A stretch of 64,000 nt of DNA from Bacillota bacterium. Its GTDB lineage: Bacteria; Bacillota; Clostridia; Oscillospirales; Ruminococcaceae. Below are positions 60,976 to 64,000 of this stretch, one piece after another; within the stretch, counting starts at the first letter, position 1; each line of letters starts with the position of its first letter. The stretch covers positions 1 through 64,000 of the forward strand of contig JAEWWT010000014.1 in assembly GCA_023396225.1 (NCBI GenBank), in the 5' to 3' direction. Both the position numbers and the translations under genes were made by a program. The notes below the pieces were generated by a model. That model worked only from the letters and a program-made list of their open reading frames with translations. It was not told where the DNA came from and did no database searches.

Positions 60976-61977
60976 TTAATTTATAAGAAGATATTGGAAT
61001 GCGTTAAATAAATATCCTACAATAATAATTCCAACAGTACAAATTGCAATAAAAAGTCCGAGCAGTTTAGGCTTAACAGCCTTTCTAAGCATTATCATTG
61101 ATGGCAGACTGAGTGTTGTAACAGCCATCATGAACGCAAGAATTGTTCCAAGCTGTGCACCCTTGCCCAGAAGTGCTTCTGCAACAGGAATTGTTCCGAA
61201 AATATCCGCATACATTGGAACACCAATAAGTACTGCAAGAATAACTCCAAATGGATTATTGCTTCCAAGCACCGTTTCAACCCAGCTTTCAGGAATCCAG
61301 TTGTGAATAACTGCACCTATGCCAACACCGACAAGAATATACGGGGAAACTTTTTTAAATGTGGATATAACCTGTTCCTTTGCATAAATAATACGATCTT
61401 TTTTAGTGAGCGACGGTGAATCTATATCAACAGTATTTGCATTTAGTATGAACTCTTCAACATACTTTTCCATGTGCAGTTTTTCAATAAGAGTACCGCC
61501 GAGAACTGCAATGATAAGACCTACAACTACATAAACTACGGCGACTTTTGCTCCGAAAATACTCATAAGCAAAACAAGACTGCCAAGATCAACCATTGGA
61601 GATGAGATAAGAAACGAAAATGTTACACCAAGTGGAAGTCCTGCACTTGTAAAGCCCATGAATAGCGGTATTGACGAGCATGAACAAAAAGGAGTTACCG
61701 TTCCCAGAAGTGCAGAAATTATATTTGCCCCTATGCCGTGAAACCTACCCATGATTATCTTGCTTCGCTCAGGTGGAAAATAACTCTGAATAAAGCTTAT
61801 TAGAAAAATCAGAGTACACAGCAGAATGGTTATCTTGATTACGTCATACAGAAAAAACTGTACGCTTCCGCCAATACGGCTTTCTATATCAAGACCAATA
61901 AGCGAAAGAAAATCTCCAATCAGCTTATTCAGCCATTTCATGCCAAGTATTTGATTTTGAATAAAGCCCCATATCAT
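60976..61977 (-). CDS. full-length permease of the ArsP type
   Basis: A 333-residue permease with eight to ten helices. The first core repeat has TPFCSCSSIPLFMGFTSAGLPLGV with a CSC group, and the second GVPMYADIFGTIPVAEALLGKG. The CxC in the membrane loop is typical of the trivalent arsenical exporter ArsP and relatives. Its start overlaps the arsR stop by 4 bp. Confidence 0.88.
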   Translation of the reverse strand: MIWGFIQNQILGMKWLNKLIGDFLSLIGLDIESRIGGSVQFFLYDVIKITILLCTLIFLISFIQSYFPPERSKIIMGRFHGIGANIISALLGTVTPFCSCSSIPLFMGFTSAGLPLGVTFSFLISSPMVDLGSLVLLMSIFGAKVAVVYVVVGLIIAVLGGTLIEKLHMEKYVEEFILNANTVDIDSPSLTKKDRIIYAKEQVISTFKKVSPYILVGVGIGAVIHNWIPESWVETVLGSNNPFGVILAVLIGVPMYADIFGTIPVAEALLGKGAQLGTILAFMMAVTTLSLPSMIMLRKAVKPKLLGLFIAICTVGIIIVGYLFNAFQYLLIN

Positions 61978-62270
61978 TTACAAACACACTCCTCATTACA
62001 GCTGAATTCAAGTTCGGATATAAATTTTTTGAATGTTGATAGTGTTTCACTGTTCAGCAAATAGTGTGACCATTTTCCATCCTTATGAGCTATTACAAGA
62101 CCACATTCTGTCAGTATCTTCATGTGATGCGAAAGTGTAGGCTGGGTAATTTCAAAAGCTTCAAGAAGTTTGCAGGCACATTTTTCACCACCAGACAGCA
62201 TTTTTACTATTTTAAGTCTGTTTGAATCACCTAAAGCTTTGCAAATAAGTGCAATATCAATTTCATTCAT
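61974..62270 (-). CDS. arsR: ArsR/SmtB family metalloregulator
   Basis: A 98-residue winged-helix repressor: LCKALGDSNRLKIVKML-like core, KCACKLLEAFEITQPTLSHHMKIL for DNA recognition with a Cys31-x-Cys33 metal site as in As(III) sensors, and three more Cys at the end (91, 95, 97). It overlaps the permease gene by 4 bp and heads the operon. Binding of trivalent metalloid should release it from the operator at 62303-62330. Confidence 0.93.
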   Translation of the reverse strand: MNEIDIALICKALGDSNRLKIVKMLSGGEKCACKLLEAFEITQPTLSHHMKILTECGLVIAHKDGKWSHYLLNSETLSTFKKFISELEFSCNEECVCK

Positions 62271-62302
62271 ATAAACACATCCTCAATTTCATATTTAATT
62301 TC

Positions 62303-62338
62303 ATCTATATAATATCATATGTATAGATGCTTGTCAAT
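62303..62338 (-). promoter_or_regulatory. ArsR-controlled promoter and operator
   Basis: TTGACA (minus strand of 62333-62338) and TATTAT (minus strand of 62310-62315) are 17 bp apart. An inverted repeat CATCTATA-N12-TATAGATG (62303-62310 with 62323-62330) covers the -10 and spacer, the expected place for ArsR repression. Confidence 0.82.
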
Positions 62339-62365
62339 ATGTATCAACAATAAAATAAATATTAT

Positions 62366-62385
62366 CTTGTCATGTTAATGACAAG
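62366..62385. repeat. short inverted repeat upstream of the ars-type operon
   Basis: CTTGTCAT/ATGACAAG with a 4-base loop is followed by TCTGTTTTTCC on the plus strand. It may be a weak terminator; no gene lies beside it. The region 62386-62470 shows nothing else. Confidence 0.35.
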
Positions 62386-62473
62386 TCTGTTTTTCCGTAA
62401 AACGGATAATTCTTATGCATAATTCAATTGTCATAAAAATTAAATAGTGTAAGGACAAGATATGTACCAAAAC

Positions 62474-62510
62474 AAAAAGACCACTAAGCTTTTAACTTAA
62501 TGGTCTTTTT
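62474..62510. terminator. hairpin terminator-like repeat
   Basis: AAAAAGACCAcTAAG pairs with CTTAaTGGTCTTTTT apart from one mismatch, with A and T runs on both sides. It lies in a gene-free spacer. Confidence 0.6.
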
Positions 62511-62657
62511 CTGATTGTCATAACAATATACAAATATCTTTATGACAGTAATGTATTAACGTGGTTTGGTATGTTTTTTTCAATTAAAATGACTTTTTAA
62601 TCTCCTCGCTTTTGCAGGGAGTTTATTTATCTTTGTATGCGTTGCTTTAGATTAAAA

Positions 62658-62693
62658 AAATAAACCGCTCAAATCACTTCAAGCGGTTTATTT
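62658..62693 (-). terminator. terminator after tRNA-Arg
   Basis: The perfect 12-bp stem AAATAAACCGCT/AGCGGTTTATTT with a 12-base loop lies 5 bp beyond the tRNA and is followed by T on the minus strand. Confidence 0.85.
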
Positions 62694-62697
62694 ACGT

Positions 62698-62774
62698 TGG
62701 TGCGCTGCAAGGGACTCGAACCCCTGACCTACTGGTTCGTAGCCAGTCACTCTATCCAGCTGAGCTAGCAACGC
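62698..62774 (-). tRNA. tRNA-Arg (ACG)
   Basis: The 77-nt cloverleaf has anticodon ACG in CTGGCTACGAACCAG, acceptor GCGTTGC/GCAGCGC, T loop GGTTCGAGTCC and an encoded CCA (62698-62700). Confidence 0.96.
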
Positions 62775-62789
62775 TTAATCAACTCAATT

Positions 62790-62818
62790 ATTATATCATA
62801 TATATAGAATCATGTCAA
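62790..62818 (-). promoter_or_regulatory. promoter of tRNA-Arg
   Basis: TTGACA (minus strand of 62813-62818) and TATAAT (minus strand of 62790-62795) are 17 bp apart. Confidence 0.8.
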
Positions 62819-62848
62819 TACTTTTTTATTTATAAATATATAAATTGT

Positions 62849-64000
62849 CTATAAATTAAAACAATTTCTCTCAAACATTTCCTGAAGTGAAATAAGTACA
62901 CCCATTCTTCCGGTTGGATATGTTAATCCTCCTTGAAAATATGCTGCAAATGGTTCACGAAGTGGTGCATCAGCAGATATTTCTATAGACGCACCCATAT
63001 TAAATGCACCAGCAGCCATTATTACTTGAGAATCATAACCAGGCATATCCCATGGCTCTGGAGATACAAAGCTGTCAACAGGTGCTCCCTTTTGTATCCC
63101 TTGGCAAAACGCAATAAGATTTTCAGGTGAATTCATTAGAATTGTAGTTACTATATCTCCACGCTTCTCATAAGACTTTGGAAAGCTCTCAAATCCAACA
63201 AGATTCATTATTTCAGCTGTAAATGTAGCAGTCTTTACAGCTGAAGCAACAACTTCAGGAGCATAAAAAAGTCCCTGATACATAAGTTTATTCTGATTCA
63301 GAGTACATCCGACTTCTTTTCCCATTCCTACACAAGTAAGTCTGTATGCACACATTTCAACACAGTCTTTACGTCCGGCAATATACCCACCAGTTTCAGC
63401 AATTCCACCACCAGGATTCTTAATTAACGAACCAATTATAAGATCAACTCCTACATCTGTAGGTTCAATTGTTTCAATAAACTCACCGTAGCAGTTATCA
63501 ACCATAATTATTGCCTCAGAATTTGCACTTCTAACTACCTTTACGATTTCTTTGATATCATCTATAGTTAAAGCAGGTCTTATTGCATACCCTCTTGAAC
63601 GCTGTATGTATGCAACCTTAGCATCCTTAACGTTATATAATATTTTTTGATAATCTGGTTGTCCATCTGGTAAAAGGTCAACTTCATCGTAAATAACACC
63701 ATAATCCTTCAATGAACCTCCGCCATTACCACTAAGTCCAATTACTTCAGTAAGTGTGTCATATGGTGTTCCGGTAAGGCTTAAAATCTTATCACCTGTT
63801 CTGAGAATTCCAAATAAAGCACATGTTAGTGCATGAGTACCGGAAACAAAAGAATGTCTTACAAGAGCGTCTTCAGCACCAAATACCTGAGCATAGACTG
63901 CATCAAGAGTATCTCTGCCAACATCTCCGTAACCATAACCAGTAGTACCCTTCATACAGATTTCGCTAACTTTATTATCAATAAATGCTTTAAGAACCTT
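62849..64000 (-). CDS. PLP-dependent aluminium-resistance/methionine gamma-lyase-like protein (partial)
   Basis: The frame is open to the window edge, so the N-terminus is missing. About 383 residues are seen. GTTGYGYGDVGRDTLDAVYA, VRHSFVSGTHALTCALFG and the PLP-lysine segment DLIIGSLIKNPGGGIAETGGYIAG identify the family of PF06838 type, named for aluminium resistance but a Cys/Met-type PLP fold enzyme. The reaction is not established. The stop at 62849 lies 31 bp upstream of the tRNA-Arg promoter. Confidence 0.88.
   Translation of the reverse strand, partial: KVLKAFIDNKVSEICMKGTTGYGYGDVGRDTLDAVYAQVFGAEDALVRHSFVSGTHALTCALFGILRTGDKILSLTGTPYDTLTEVIGLSGNGGGSLKDYGVIYDEVDLLPDGQPDYQKILYNVKDAKVAYIQRSRGYAIRPALTIDDIKEIVKVVRSANSEAIIMVDNCYGEFIETIEPTDVGVDLIIGSLIKNPGGGIAETGGYIAGRKDCVEMCAYRLTCVGMGKEVGCTLNQNKLMYQGLFYAPEVVASAVKTATFTAEIMNLVGFESFPKSYEKRGDIVTTILMNSPENLIAFCQGIQKGAPVDSFVSPEPWDMPGYDSQVIMAAGAFNMGASIEISADAPLREPFAAYFQGGLTYPTGRMGVLISLQEMFERNCFNL

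Overview
The window looks like chromosomal DNA of a low-GC Gram-positive anaerobe of class Clostridia, most likely near Ruminococcus/Oscillospiraceae. The evidence is an AT-rich sequence with near-consensus sigma-A promoters and strong GGAGG ribosome sites, a rpmF-YceD (DUF177) pair, Mini-RNase III, DarB-like CBS and YesMN families, an Ile T-box, and an isoleucine route through citramalate. Most core genes lie on the minus strand; the plus-strand block runs from about 41.4 to 57.6 kb. Species assignment is inference.

Layout. 1-3.3 kb is a mobile-element edge: a tyrosine recombinase, a ribbon-helix-helix-like gene with a coupled small ORF, a 15/45-bp tandem repeat block, then tRNA-fMet followed by a dense set of inverted repeats that looks like one or two structured RNAs, and a dead integrase remnant. 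3.3-16 kb is housekeeping: yebC, an MBL hydrolase, mrnC, GNAT, obgE, clpX, clpP, tig, thrC, yraN, rnhB, rbgA, lepB, rplS. 16-33 kb holds an M50 protease, U32 peptidase, mltG, fthC, tmk-like, gpsA-plsY-der, rpmF-yceD, pgi, a DacF-like protein with all three active-site motifs altered, and an HPr-like protein without its phosphorylatable His.

32.4-40.5 kb is a branched-chain amino-acid block: leuC-leuD-GNAT-leuB on one side, Ile T-box-ilvB-cimA on the other, with a LysR regulator between them that diverges from leuC through an almost perfectly symmetric two-way promoter. CimA makes citramalate, LeuCD and LeuB can carry it to 2-oxobutyrate, and IlvB condenses that with pyruvate, so the genes read as a threonine-independent isoleucine pathway as well as part of leucine synthesis.

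40.5-57.6 kb is accessory: a Cys/His-rich surface-type protein, an MBOAT acyltransferase with a DHHW partner (polysaccharide O-acetylation), a YesM/YesN two-component pair, Dap dehydrogenase, an ABC-F ATPase with a structured leader, PadR-DUF1700-PspC, a 1375-residue protein with about twelve 51-residue repeats and a zinc ribbon, and CheV.

57.7-62.3 kb is an ArsR-controlled minus-strand operon: a full-length ArsP-type permease, two half-size permeases, a dicluster ferredoxin, a membrane-anchored thioredoxin, CcdA, a Cys-rich thioredoxin-fold protein and a tiny Cys-tailed ORF with no normal start codon. It looks like metalloid export coupled to thiol chemistry. The window ends with tRNA-Arg and a truncated PLP enzyme of the aluminium-resistance/methionine gamma-lyase-like family.

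The best candidates for something undescribed are the 1375-residue repeat protein, the structured RNA cluster beside tRNA-fMet, the symmetric leuC/lysR promoter, the probable DacF pseudoenzyme and the Cys-tailed micro-gene ending the ars operon.
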